Shown: positions 24,597-33,386 of the stretch, piece after piece
Layout of the letters: each line of letters opens with the position of its first letter
Numbering within the stretch: the first letter of the stretch is position 1
NCBI RefSeq assembly: GCF_017599305.1
Contig: NZ_JAGFWR010000013.1
Location: 1-64,000, forward strand
Reading direction: 5' to 3'
DNA: 64,000 bases
Source of the DNA: Micromonospora antibiotica
Lineage (GTDB): Bacteria; Actinomycetota; Actinomycetes; Mycobacteriales; Micromonosporaceae
Notes under the pieces: model-generated
What the model was told of the DNA's origin: nothing
Databases searched by the model: none
What the model saw: only the letters and a program-made list of their open reading frames with translations
Made by a program: the position numbers and the translations under genes

Positions 24597-25660
24597 CCCT
24601 CACCGCCGCCCCGACCGACGCCAGTGAGCTGCGGACCCGCTTCGACGCCGAGCTGGTGGCGTTTCTCGACCGGCAGGGTCCGGACTGGCCGGACGGTGCC
24701 CCACGGGGCATCTTCACCGCCCTGCACCGGTTCGTGCTGGCCGGCGGGAAGCGGCTGCGTCCGCTGTTCTGCTACTGGGGTTGGCGGGGTGCCGGGGGAG
24801 CGGACGACCGCCCGATCGTGGTGGCCGCGGCGGCGTTGGAGCTGTTCCACGCGTTCGCGCTGATCCACGACGACATCCTCGACGGCAGTGACCACCGTCG
24901 GGGTGCGCCGTCGGTGCACCGGGTCTTCGCCGAGCTGCACACCCGTTCGGCGTGGCGGGGCGACCCGGAGACCTACGGCCGCAACACCGCCCTGCTCTGC
25001 GGGGACCTCTGCGCGGCCTGGTCGGACCAGATGTTCCACGAGTGCGGGATGACCTCCGCGCAGATCTGGCAGGGGTACCGGGTCTTCGCCCGGATGCGTA
25101 CCGAGGTGATCGCGGGGGAGTACCTGGATCTGGTCTCCGGGGTCGGGGACGGCTCGGTGGCCAGCGCGCTCACCGTGATCCGGATGAAGGCGGCCCGCTA
25201 CACGGTGACCCGGCCGTTGCAGATCGGTGCGGCGTTGGCCGGTGCCCCGGCGGAGCTGGTCGCCGCGCTCGTCGACTTCGGTGACCCGCTGGGGGACGCC
25301 TTCCAGCTCCGCGACGACGTGCTGGGGGTCTTCGGTGATCCGGCGGTGACCGGGAAGTCGATCCTGGACGACCTGCGGGAGGGCAAGCCGACGGTGATGA
25401 TGGCGATGGCCCGCGACGCCGCCGACCGGGCCCAGGCCGCCCGGCTGCGGGAGTTGTTCGGCAATCCCGAGCTGGACGCGGCGGGTGCCGCCGATCTGCG
25501 GGCCATCATCGAGGCGACCGGCGCGCGGGAGAAGATCGAGCGGCTGATCCGGGTCCGGGCCGACGCGGCCCGGGTCGCGCTGGCCCAGGTGCCGCTGGCG
25601 GAGCCGGCCCGTGCCGCCCTGGCGGGCCTGGCCGACCAGGCCGTGCACCGGCAGCACTGA
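24593..25660 (+). CDS. Polyprenyl (isoprenyl) diphosphate synthase
   Basis: A 355-residue E-isoprenyl diphosphate synthase from GTG at 24593. GGKRLRP near residue 56, first Asp-rich motif HDDILDGSDHRRG near 92, second FQLRDDVLGVFGD near 238, and the GKSILDDLREGKPTVMM segment are all intact. It condenses isopentenyl diphosphate onto an allylic primer; residues before the first Asp motif (ALELFHAFALI) include bulky Phe, hinting at a C15-C20 product, but chain length cannot be fixed by eye. It closes the Ebo operon and likely feeds EboC. Confidence 0.93.
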   Translation: MTLTAAPTDASELRTRFDAELVAFLDRQGPDWPDGAPRGIFTALHRFVLAGGKRLRPLFCYWGWRGAGGADDRPIVVAAAALELFHAFALIHDDILDGSDHRRGAPSVHRVFAELHTRSAWRGDPETYGRNTALLCGDLCAAWSDQMFHECGMTSAQIWQGYRVFARMRTEVIAGEYLDLVSGVGDGSVASALTVIRMKAARYTVTRPLQIGAALAGAPAELVAALVDFGDPLGDAFQLRDDVLGVFGDPAVTGKSILDDLREGKPTVMMAMARDAADRAQAARLRELFGNPELDAAGAADLRAIIEATGAREKIERLIRVRADAARVALAQVPLAEPARAALAGLADQAVHRQH

Positions 25661-25734
25661 GCCGGGCCGCTCCGACGGTCCGGGCTGTGGGTCCGGCGCG
25701 GTGGGCGGTGCTCCGACCGGCAGGCGCCCGGTCT

Positions 25735-25930
25735 TTCATCAGATGAATGTGGATTCCCGTACGGCCGGGTCGTCCCCGCCTGCCGGCCGGTGCCGCCGGG
25801 CTGCGGCAGGTCGGGGCTACCCGGGGTGGAACTGCTCGTCACCGTTCGGTGACCCACGGGTCGACCGGCCCGCCGCTGCTCGGCGCGGGACCGGGGATGC
25901 CCGACCGGTGGGCGGGCTTCATCTGATGAA
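25735..25930. promoter_or_regulatory. Pair of TTCATC-N-GATGAA dyads
   Basis: TTCATCAGATGAA (25735-25747) and TTCATCTGATGAA (25918-25930) are 13-base inverted repeats and exact reverse complements of each other, 183 bp apart, in the 561-bp gap before the secreted sugar dehydrogenase. They look like paired operators for one dimeric regulator. AT-richer DNA and a TTGACA (25962-25967) follow the second site. Confidence 0.45.
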
Positions 25931-26221
25931 AACCCACACCGGTGGGCAGAGGGTATAGACATTGACATAGGTCACCATTAATGTTTGTGGCATCACGGGC
26001 ATGTTTCGTCAAGGTGAACCGGCGGCGCGGTAACCCCTCGGCGAGCGACCTTCCGCCGGCGGTTCGCGCCCCGGCCGAGGGTTCTGACCGGCCGACCGGG
26101 GCACCCCGGCCGCCCGGCCTGCCCTGCCACACCCCACCACTCCACCCCACCACCCCGGCATCCGGCGCGGCGGCACGCGTCCCGCCCTGGCCGTGATCCG
26201 TCAGGAAGGGACAGCCCTCCA

Positions 26222-29086
26222 ATGTCCACAAAGGACTACACCGGTCACCGTTCCCGACGGTGGCTACCCTCCGCAGCAGCACTGCTGCTGGCCGTCACCG
26301 CCGGTGCGGTCGCCGCCACCACCACCGGCCCGACCGCCCCGGCCGCCGCGCACACCATCAACGCCAGCGACTTCCAGCAGGTCGAGCTGGCCCGGGGCGT
26401 CAACGAGATGGGCGAGCCCATGTCGCTGGCCGTGCTGCCGGACCGGTCCGTGCTGCACACCGCCCGCAACGGCACCGTGCGGCGCACCGACTCCGCCGGC
26501 GTGACCCGGGTGATCGGCACCATTCCCGTCTACACCCACGACGAGGAGGGGTTGCAGAGCCTCGGGGTCGACCCGAACTTCGCCACCAACCGGTTCATCT
26601 ACCTCTACTACGCGCCGCCGCTGTCCACCCCCGGCGGCGACGCGCCCGCCACCGGCAGCAACTGGTCCGCCTGGCAGGGCGTCAACCGGCTCTCCCGGTT
26701 CACCCTCAACAGCGACTTCACCATCAACCAGACCAGCAAGGTCGACGTGCTGGACGTGGCGACCGACCGGGGCATCTGCTGCCACGTCGGCAGCGACATG
26801 GACTTCGACGCCGCCGGGAACCTCTACCTGTCCACCGGCGACGACAGCAACCCCTTCGACTCCGCCGGCTACTCGCCGCTGGACGAGCGGACCAACCGCA
26901 ACCCGGCGTACGACTCCCAGCGCGGCGCCGGCAACACCAACGACCTGCGGGGCAAGCTCCTGCGGATCAAGATGAACGCCGACGGGACGTACTCGATCCC
27001 GAGTGGGAACCTGTTCCCCCCGGGCACCGCGAAGACCCGCCCCGAGATCTACGCGATGGGCTTCCGCAACCCGTTCCGGATCAGCGTCGACAAGGCCACC
27101 GGCGTCGTCTACGTCGGCGACTACGGGCCGGACGCCGGCAGCACCAACGCCAACCGGGGCCCCTCCGGCCAGGTCGAGTTCAACCGGGTCACCGGCCCCG
27201 GCAACTACGGCTGGCCGTACTGCACCGGCACCAACACCACGTCCGAGACGTACAACGAGTGGAACTTCGCCACCAACTCCACCGGCCCCAAGTACAACTG
27301 CACCGGCGGGCCGACCAACAACTCGTTCCGCAACACCGGCCTGACCACCCTCCCGCCGGCCAAGCCCTCCTGGATCCGGTACGGCGGCGATGCCGGCAGC
27401 CCGGCCGCGTTCGGCGGCGGCTCCGAATCCCCGGCGGCCGGCCCGGTCTACCGGTACGACCCGAACAACCCCTCGGCGACGAAGTTCCCGCAGGCCTTCG
27501 ACGGGCAGTTCTTCGCCACCGAGTTCGGCCGGGGCTGGGTCAAGCCGATCCACGTCAACTCCGACGGGTCGCCCGGCACCATCGACAGCTTCCCCTGGGT
27601 GGGCAAGCAGGTGATGGACTCCGCGTTCGGCCCCGACGGGGCGTACTACCTGCTCGACTACGGCACCGGCTACTACAACGGTGACGCCAACTCGGCCCTG
27701 TACCGCTTCGACTACGTCGGCGTCGGCAACCGGGCGCCGGCCGCCCGGGCGAGCGCCGACCGGACCTCCGGACCCGCGCCGCTGACCGTGAACTTCTCCT
27801 CGGCCGGCTCCGCCGACCCCGAGGGTGGGGCGTTGACCTACTCGTGGGCGTTCGGCGACGGCACCACCTCCACGGCGGCCAACCCGACGAAGACGTACAC
27901 CACGGACGGCTCGTACACCGCGACGCTCACCGTGCGGGACCCGCAGGGGGCGACCGGCACGAACAGCGTGACGGTCAGCGTCGGCAACACCGCTCCGACG
28001 GTCACCATCACCGGCCCGGTCGACGGCTCGCTGTTCTCCTTCGGTGACACGGTGCCGTTCAGCATCACCGTCACCGACCCGGAGGACGGCACGGTCGACT
28101 GCACCAAGGTCAAGATGACCTACGTGCTCGGCCACGACCAGCACGGTCACCAGATCTCCTCGGTCGACGGCTGCTCCGGCACGATCACCATCCCGGTCGA
28201 CGGCGAGCACGACGACGCGGCGAACATCTTCGCGATCTTCGACGCCGAGTACACCGACGCCGGTGGGCTCACCACGCACACCCAGCACACCCTGCAGCCC
28301 CGGCACCGGCAGGCCGAGCACTTCAAGACCTCGTCCGGCGTGACCCTCTACGACAAGACCCCCGCCGAGGGCGGCAAGACCGTCGGCAACATCGAGAACG
28401 GGGAGTGGATCGGGTTCTCCCCGTACCAGATCGGCAACGTCACCTCGTTCACCGCGCGGGTCTCCTCGGCCGGTTCCGGCGGCACCCTCCAGATCCGCGC
28501 CGGCTCACCCACCGGCACCGTGCTCGGGCAGGCCAGCGTGCCGGTCACCGGCGGCTGGGAAACCTTCACCACGGTCACCGGCACGGTGTCCGGCGCACCC
28601 ACCGGCACCACCACGCTCTACCTGACCTTCGCCGGTGGCACCGGGCTGCTCTACGACCTGGACGCCTTCACCCTGAACACCGGCACCGTCCCGCCGCCGA
28701 CCAACGGCACCGGGCCGATCAAGGGGCTGGGCGGCAAGTGCCTGGACGTGCGTAACGCGGCCACCGCCGACGGCACCCAGGTGCAGATCTTCACCTGCAA
28801 CGGTGGGGCCGGGCAGACCTGGACGGTCACCCCGAACGGCCCGATCAAGGCGCTCGGCAAGTGCCTCGACGTCAACGGCGGCGGCACCGCAAACGGCACC
28901 AAGATCCAGCTGTGGACCTGCACCGGCGGCAGTCCGCAGGTCTGGTCGGCGCAGTCCGACGGGACCCTGCGTAACCCCGCCTCGGGCAAGTGCCTGGACG
29001 TCTCCGGCAACACCTCGGCCGACAGCACCGTGGTCCTGCTGTGGACCTGTAGCGCCGCCGCAAACCAGAAGTGGACCCTGCCCTGA
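26222..29086 (+). CDS. Secreted PQQ-type sugar dehydrogenase with PKD, CBM6-like and ricin-B lectin domains
   Basis: A 954-residue exported protein. Basic SRRW plus a hydrophobic stretch and APAAAHT near residue 43 form the signal peptide. Residues about 50-500 are a glucose/sorbosone-dehydrogenase beta-propeller (EEGLQSLGVDPNFATNRFIY, LRGKLLRIKMNADG, YAMGFRNPFRISVD). A PKD domain (about 510-590, YSWAFGDGTTSTAANPTKTY), an Ig-like segment, a CBM6-like module (about 700-825) and a ricin-B lectin (about 828-954, repeated GKCLDV and QIFTC/QLWTC) follow. It would oxidise polysaccharide-bound or free sugars outside the cell. AGGAAGGG precedes the start. Confidence 0.92.
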   Translation: MSTKDYTGHRSRRWLPSAAALLLAVTAGAVAATTTGPTAPAAAHTINASDFQQVELARGVNEMGEPMSLAVLPDRSVLHTARNGTVRRTDSAGVTRVIGTIPVYTHDEEGLQSLGVDPNFATNRFIYLYYAPPLSTPGGDAPATGSNWSAWQGVNRLSRFTLNSDFTINQTSKVDVLDVATDRGICCHVGSDMDFDAAGNLYLSTGDDSNPFDSAGYSPLDERTNRNPAYDSQRGAGNTNDLRGKLLRIKMNADGTYSIPSGNLFPPGTAKTRPEIYAMGFRNPFRISVDKATGVVYVGDYGPDAGSTNANRGPSGQVEFNRVTGPGNYGWPYCTGTNTTSETYNEWNFATNSTGPKYNCTGGPTNNSFRNTGLTTLPPAKPSWIRYGGDAGSPAAFGGGSESPAAGPVYRYDPNNPSATKFPQAFDGQFFATEFGRGWVKPIHVNSDGSPGTIDSFPWVGKQVMDSAFGPDGAYYLLDYGTGYYNGDANSALYRFDYVGVGNRAPAARASADRTSGPAPLTVNFSSAGSADPEGGALTYSWAFGDGTTSTAANPTKTYTTDGSYTATLTVRDPQGATGTNSVTVSVGNTAPTVTITGPVDGSLFSFGDTVPFSITVTDPEDGTVDCTKVKMTYVLGHDQHGHQISSVDGCSGTITIPVDGEHDDAANIFAIFDAEYTDAGGLTTHTQHTLQPRHRQAEHFKTSSGVTLYDKTPAEGGKTVGNIENGEWIGFSPYQIGNVTSFTARVSSAGSGGTLQIRAGSPTGTVLGQASVPVTGGWETFTTVTGTVSGAPTGTTTLYLTFAGGTGLLYDLDAFTLNTGTVPPPTNGTGPIKGLGGKCLDVRNAATADGTQVQIFTCNGGAGQTWTVTPNGPIKALGKCLDVNGGGTANGTKIQLWTCTGGSPQVWSAQSDGTLRNPASGKCLDVSGNTSADSTVVLLWTCSAAANQKWTLP

Positions 29087-29092
29087 CCTGAC

Positions 29093-29126
29093 GGGCGCGG
29101 GACCGGCAGTGTCCGGTCCCGCGCCC
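29093..29126 (+). terminator. Perfect 14-bp hairpin between two lectin-domain genes
   Basis: GGGCGCGGGACCGG, a six-base loop and CCGGTCCCGCGCCC pair without mismatch, starting six bases after the preceding stop codon. No U run follows, as is common for actinobacterial terminators. It ends 20 bp before the ThuA gene start, so it could instead be an attenuator or stabiliser in a shared transcript. Confidence 0.6.
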
Positions 29127-29146
29127 CCGGCGTACTGGAGCACGAC

Positions 29147-30859
29147 ATGAGACTTTTCCGGCCCATCCTCGGCGCGGCCACCGCCGTCCTCGCCGCCATC
29201 GCCTGCACCGCCCCGGCCACCCCCGCGTCGGCCGCCGACGTCGCCTACGACGTGCTGGTCTTCTCCAAGACCGCCGGCTTCCGGCACGACTCCATCGCGG
29301 TCGGCACCCAGGCCATCCGTGACCTGGGCGCGGCCAACAACTTCACCGTCACCGCCACCGAGGACGGTGGCCAGTTCACCAGCGCCAACCTCGCCCGGTT
29401 CGAGGCGGTGATCTTCCTCAACACCACAGGCGACGTGCTCAACGCCAGCCAGCAGAGCGCCTTCGAGTCGTACATCGCCGCCGGTGGCGGGTACATGGGC
29501 GTGCACTCCGCCGCCGACACCGAGTACGACTGGCCGTTCTACGGCAACCTGGTCGGGGCGTGGTTCGCCTCCCACCCGGCCATCCAGCAGGCCACCGTAC
29601 GGGTGGAGGACCGCGCGCACGCGGCCACCGCCCACCTCGGCCCGACCTGGCAGCGCACCGACGAGTGGTACAACTTCCGCACCAACGCCCGCTCCACCGC
29701 GCACGTGCTGGCCAACCTCGACGAGTCGTCGTACTCGGGGGGTGGGATGGGGGCCGACCACCCGCACGTGTGGTGCAAGACGTACAACGGCGGCCGGTCG
29801 TTCTACACCGGCGCCGGGCACAACCAGTCGGCGTACTCCGAGCCGGCGTTCCGGGCCCACCTGCTCGGCGGCATCCGGTACGCGGCCGGCCGGACGAAGG
29901 CCGACTGCCGGCCCGAGACCGGTTACACCGCCCTCTACAACGGCTCCACCAACGGCTGGTCGCAGGCCGGGCCGGGCAGCTTCACCAACTCCAACGCCAC
30001 CCTCAGCTCCGTCGGCGGGCTGGGCATGCTCTGGTACAGCGCGAAGCAGTTCACCAACTACTCGCTGAAGCTGGACTGGAAGGTGGACGGCGACGACAAC
30101 TCGGGCGTCCTGATCGGCTTCCCGCCGTCGAGCGACCCGAACTCGGCGATGGACAACGGCTACGAGGTGCAGATCGACGCCACCGACACGGTCGACCGGA
30201 CCACCGGCTCGGTCTACTCGTTCCAGGCCGCCGACCAGGCCGCCCGGGACGCGGCGCTGAACCCGCCGGGGGAGTGGAACACCTACGAGCTGCTGGTCGA
30301 GGGGGAGCGGCTCCAGGTCTTCCTCAACGGCGCGAAGATCAACGACTTCACCAACACCAACCCGGTGCGCTCGCTCGCCGGCCACATCGGCATCCAGAAC
30401 CACGGCACCGGTGACGACGCCTCGTTCCGCAACATCCGGATCAAGGAGCTGGGCGGCACCACGCCGACCAACGGCACCGGCCCGATCAAGGGCCTGGGCG
30501 GCAAGTGCCTGGACGTGCGCAACGGTGCCACCGCCGACGGTACCCAGATCCAGATCTTCACCTGCAACGGCAGCGCCCGCCAGACCTGGACGGTGACCCC
30601 GAACGGCCCGATCAAGGCGCTGGGCAAGTGCCTGGACGTCTCGGGCGGCGGCACCGCCAACGGCACGAAGATCCAGCTCTGGACCTGCACCGGTGGCAGC
30701 CCGCAGGTCTGGTCGTCGCAGTCCGACGGCACCCTGCGCAACCCCGCCTCGGGCAAGTGCCTGGACGTCAACGGCAACAACTCGGCCGACAACACCGTGG
30801 TCCTGCTCTGGACGTGCAGTTCCTCCGCCCCCAACCAGAAGTGGACCCTCCCCCAGTAA
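29147..30859 (+). CDS. Secreted ThuA / DUF1080 / ricin-B lectin protein
   Basis: A 570-residue exported protein with signal peptide ending PASA at about 29. Residues 32-245 are a ThuA domain (YDVLVFSKTAGFRHDSI, GGGYMGVHSAADTEYDW), about 255-435 a DUF1080 (3-keto-disaccharide-hydrolase-type) lamin-like domain (FTNYSLKLDWKVDGDDNSGV, GHIGIQNHGTGDDASFRNI), and about 440-570 a ricin-B lectin nearly identical to that of the upstream gene. ThuA and DUF1080 proteins act on 3-keto-glycosides, fitting the adjacent sugar oxidase. GGAG precedes the ATG. Confidence 0.92.
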   Translation: MRLFRPILGAATAVLAAIACTAPATPASAADVAYDVLVFSKTAGFRHDSIAVGTQAIRDLGAANNFTVTATEDGGQFTSANLARFEAVIFLNTTGDVLNASQQSAFESYIAAGGGYMGVHSAADTEYDWPFYGNLVGAWFASHPAIQQATVRVEDRAHAATAHLGPTWQRTDEWYNFRTNARSTAHVLANLDESSYSGGGMGADHPHVWCKTYNGGRSFYTGAGHNQSAYSEPAFRAHLLGGIRYAAGRTKADCRPETGYTALYNGSTNGWSQAGPGSFTNSNATLSSVGGLGMLWYSAKQFTNYSLKLDWKVDGDDNSGVLIGFPPSSDPNSAMDNGYEVQIDATDTVDRTTGSVYSFQAADQAARDAALNPPGEWNTYELLVEGERLQVFLNGAKINDFTNTNPVRSLAGHIGIQNHGTGDDASFRNIRIKELGGTTPTNGTGPIKGLGGKCLDVRNGATADGTQIQIFTCNGSARQTWTVTPNGPIKALGKCLDVSGGGTANGTKIQLWTCTGGSPQVWSSQSDGTLRNPASGKCLDVNGNNSADNTVVLLWTCSSSAPNQKWTLPQ

Positions 30860-30908
30860 CCCACCCACCCACTCCGACCCCGGCTCCCGTCCGTGGGTTC
30901 GCATCGGT

Positions 30909-30962
30909 GATCAAGAGGTTTGCGTCACGCGGGTCGCCCGTCGTGACGCAAACCTCTTGATC
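30909..30962. repeat. Palindromic repeat, family A, complete copy
   Basis: Two perfect 21-base arms (left begins GATCAAGAGGTTTGCGTCAC) flank a 12-base loop that itself contains CGGG...CCCG. The structure starts 50 bp after the ThuA gene stop and could end transcription. The right arm is repeated twice at 134-182, so this is a dispersed element. The rest of 30963-31241 is GC-rich and shows no other gene. Confidence 0.85.
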
Positions 30963-31241
30963 GTTACCGGCTCGGTCCGGCCGGCTCGGTCCGGCGGGGC
31001 CGGGGTTGACGGGTCCCGCCGGGCCGGGCGGGAGGGGTTTCGTGAGGGGCGGGGCGGGCCTAGAGTGGTGGGCGGCGACCTGCGGGTGGCCGGTGACCCG
31101 ACGGGAGGCGCAACCCGTTGGGCCCAGGTGCACGTGCACCCACCGGTGATCCGGCACGGCCTCCGACGTACCGGCCCGGCCCGGTCACCCTCGCCCCGGT
31201 CCCGCCCAGGAATCCCCACCACAACAGGGGAGAGACAGACG

Positions 31242-32252
31242 ATGGCGCGACCGATCACGCTCTTCACCGGCCAGTGGGCCGACCTGCCGTTCGAGGAGGT
31301 ATGTCGGCTCGCCTCCGAATGGGGCTACGACGGACTGGAGATCGCCTGCTGGGGCGACCACTTCGAGGTCGACAAGGCACTCGCCGACGACTCGTACGTC
31401 GAGCGCAAGCGGGAGACGCTGGCCAAGCACAACCTGAAGGTCTTCACGATCTCCAACCACCTGGTGGGCCAGGCCGTCTGCGACCACCCGATCGACGAGC
31501 GGCACCAGGACATCCTGCCCGCCCGGATCTGGGGCGACGGCGAACCCGAGGGGGTACGCCAGCGGGCCGCCGAGGAGATCAAGGACACCGCCCGCGCGGC
31601 GGCGAAGCTCGGGGTGGACACGGTGGTCGGCTTCACCGGGTCGTCCATCTGGCACACCCTGGCGATGTTCCCGCCGGTGCCGCCGGCCATGATCGAACGC
31701 GGCTACCAGGACTTCGCCGACCGCTGGAACCCGATCCTCGACGTCTTTGACGAGGTGGGGGTGCGGTTCGCCCACGAGGTGCACCCCAGCGAGATCGCGT
31801 ACGACTACTACACCACCAAGCGGACCCTGGAGGCGATCGACCACCGGCCCGCGTTCGGCCTCAACTGGGACCCGTCGCACTTCGTGTGGCAGGAGCTGGA
31901 CCCGGTGAACTTCATCTTCGACTTCGCCGACCGGATCTACCACGTCGACTGCAAGGACGCGAAGGTACGCACCGGGGACGGTCGGCGGGGTCGGCTCGCC
32001 TCCCACCTGCCCTGGGCCGACCTGCGGCGCGGCTGGGACTTCGTCTCCACCGGCCACGGTGACGTCCCCTGGGAGGACTGCTTCCGGGCGTTGAACGCGA
32101 TCGGCTACACCGGGCCGATCTCCGTGGAGTGGGAGGACGCCGGGATGGACCGGCTGGTCGGTGCGCCGGAGGCGCTGGAGTTCGTCCGCCGGCTCGCCTT
32201 CGACGCTCCGACGGCGGCGTTCGACGCGGCGTTCAGCAGCGGCAAGGACTGA
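31242..32252 (+). CDS. Sugar phosphate isomerase/epimerase (TIM barrel)
   Basis: A 336-residue cytoplasmic xylose-isomerase-like barrel starting ARPITLFTGQWADLPFEEVC, with GGGGAGAGACAG before the ATG. Metal-site residues lie in VRFAHEVHPSEIAYDY, LNWDPSHFVWQELDP, YHVDCKDAKVR and ISVEWEDAGMD. Proteins of this subgroup accompany Gfo/Idh/MocA dehydrogenases and ThuA in glycoside use; a 2-epimerase, isomerase or keto-glycoside hydrolase role is plausible. It is the last gene of the secreted-sugar-oxidation block. Confidence 0.92.
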   Translation: MARPITLFTGQWADLPFEEVCRLASEWGYDGLEIACWGDHFEVDKALADDSYVERKRETLAKHNLKVFTISNHLVGQAVCDHPIDERHQDILPARIWGDGEPEGVRQRAAEEIKDTARAAAKLGVDTVVGFTGSSIWHTLAMFPPVPPAMIERGYQDFADRWNPILDVFDEVGVRFAHEVHPSEIAYDYYTTKRTLEAIDHRPAFGLNWDPSHFVWQELDPVNFIFDFADRIYHVDCKDAKVRTGDGRRGRLASHLPWADLRRGWDFVSTGHGDVPWEDCFRALNAIGYTGPISVEWEDAGMDRLVGAPEALEFVRRLAFDAPTAAFDAAFSSGKD

Positions 32253-32259
32253 GACGTAC

Positions 32260-32293
32260 TTCGGGCCGGTCGCCACGTGGCGACCGGCCCGAA
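32260..32293. terminator. Bidirectional terminator
   Basis: A perfect 34-base palindrome (arms TTCGGGCCGGTCGCC and its complement, centre ACGT) fills the 55-bp space between the convergent isomerase and YtxH-like genes. It can fold in either transcript. Confidence 0.85.
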
Positions 32294-32307
32294 CGACGTA
32301 CGGACGA

Positions 32308-32691
32308 TCAGAGGGTGCTGCCGTTGGTGCCGGTGCCCGGCGCCTTCGGCTTCGGGGTGGTCACCGACGAGCTGGTCGGGCTGACGCCCGACTTGGCGCC
32401 GACGGTGGCGGGGGTGCCCGCGAAGGCGTCGTCCGCCGGGGTCAGCTCCGGCTTGCCACCGTTGCCGGTGTGCAGCTTCTCGCCGAGCTTGGACTGGCCG
32501 AGCTTGTCCTTGCCCTCGCTGTAGAGGCGGTTGGCCTGGGCCTGCGCGACCCCGGCCGCCTCCTGGACGGTCGGGTGGTCGAGCACCTTGCGGCCCCGCA
32601 CCACCAGCTCCTCGTACTTCTCCCGGCCGGCACGGGCGCCCAGGACGAAGCCCGCAGCCAGCCCGCCAAGAAACATGATCTTTCCGCGCAT
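32308..32691 (-). CDS. YtxH-like small membrane-associated protein
   Basis: A 127-residue protein starting MRGKIMFLGGLAAGFVLGAR, i.e. a single N-terminal membrane segment followed by the basic GREKYEELVVRGRKVLDHPTV stretch and a disordered, Thr/Pro/Gly-rich tail. This is typical of actinobacterial YtxH-domain proteins, whose role is unknown (possibly stress-related). ATG at 32691 is taken over upstream starts because AAGGAG lies just before it. It stands alone on the minus strand. Confidence 0.8.
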   Translation of the reverse strand: MRGKIMFLGGLAAGFVLGARAGREKYEELVVRGRKVLDHPTVQEAAGVAQAQANRLYSEGKDKLGQSKLGEKLHTGNGGKPELTPADDAFAGTPATVGAKSGVSPTSSSVTTPKPKAPGTGTNGSTL

Positions 32692-32983
32692 GGCGGCTCC
32701 TTCCGTACCTGACGCTCCCGTCGTTCCCGCCCGGTGGTGCCGGTCGGGAACGACCATCGTCGCGCCCCACAATTTCTCGGTCGACAGCTAACTACCCATC
32801 CTGCTCCGCAGTCATACCTGCTTGGGTGGGGATGGCGATTTGTCCTTATTGTTGGGGCTGATCGTCCCACCCCGTGGCGGCGTGGTCGAAAGCGGCAACC
32901 CCCTGGACCGAACCCCCCCGAAGTCCTGTACTCTTGTGCCGTCGCCGAGCGCCGGAGAGATCCGGTTCACCGCGACACGGCAG

Positions 32984-33057
32984 TCCCCCGTAGCTCAATT
33001 GGCAGAGCAGCCGGCTGTTAACCGGCAGGTTTTTGGTTCGAGTCCAAACGGGGGAGC
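32984..33057 (+). tRNA. tRNA-Asn (GTT)
   Basis: A full cloverleaf: acceptor TCCCCCG pairs with CGGGGGA, D arm GCTC...GAGC, anticodon stem GCCGG/CCGGC around loop CTGTTAA (anticodon GTT at 33017-33019), T arm with TTCGAGT, discriminator G. CCA is not encoded. The preceding AT-richer DNA (around 32930-32983) should hold its promoter. Confidence 0.95.
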
Positions 33058-33073
33058 GCAATCCCCACCACGA

Positions 33074-33101
33074 GCCCGTCGGCCCCTGCCGACGGGCTTT
33101 T
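33074..33101 (+). terminator. Rho-independent terminator of tRNA-Asn
   Basis: GCCCGTCGGC, loop CCCT, GCCGACGGGC, then TTTT: a perfect ten-base stem with a T run, 17 bp after the tRNA. This is the clearest classical terminator in the window. Confidence 0.9.
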
Positions 33102-33203
33102 CCATGCGCCCGGCCCCGCCGCCCGCCCGTCCCCCTGCGACCCCGCGCCGCCTCGCGACCCCCGCGCGGTCACCGCCGCACTCGCGCTACCGCCACCAGC
33201 GCC

Positions 33204-33300
33204 CCCGCTCTGCTGCCCCCGGGTGACCGCGTTGCCGTTGTTCCGCCCGATGCGTTGCCGCTCTGCTGCCCCCGGGTCGCCACGTCGCCGTTGTGCCGTC
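33204..33300 (+). repeat. Imperfect direct repeat in the gap after tRNA-Asn
   Basis: CTGCTGCCCCCGGGT followed by GACCGCGTTGCCGTTGT at about 33213-33240 recurs, slightly changed, at about 33264-33296, with a period of roughly 52 bases. The gap 33102-33745 also holds a palindromic repeat and a 19-bp duplication (listed separately); no gene can be supported in it. Confidence 0.5.
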
Positions 33301-33386
33301 CGCCCGGTGCCGCCGCTCCGCTGCCGTGCCGCTTCCGTTCGGTCGCGTGACGTCCGGTTGCTGTCGCCGGTGCCGCCGGGCCGTGT

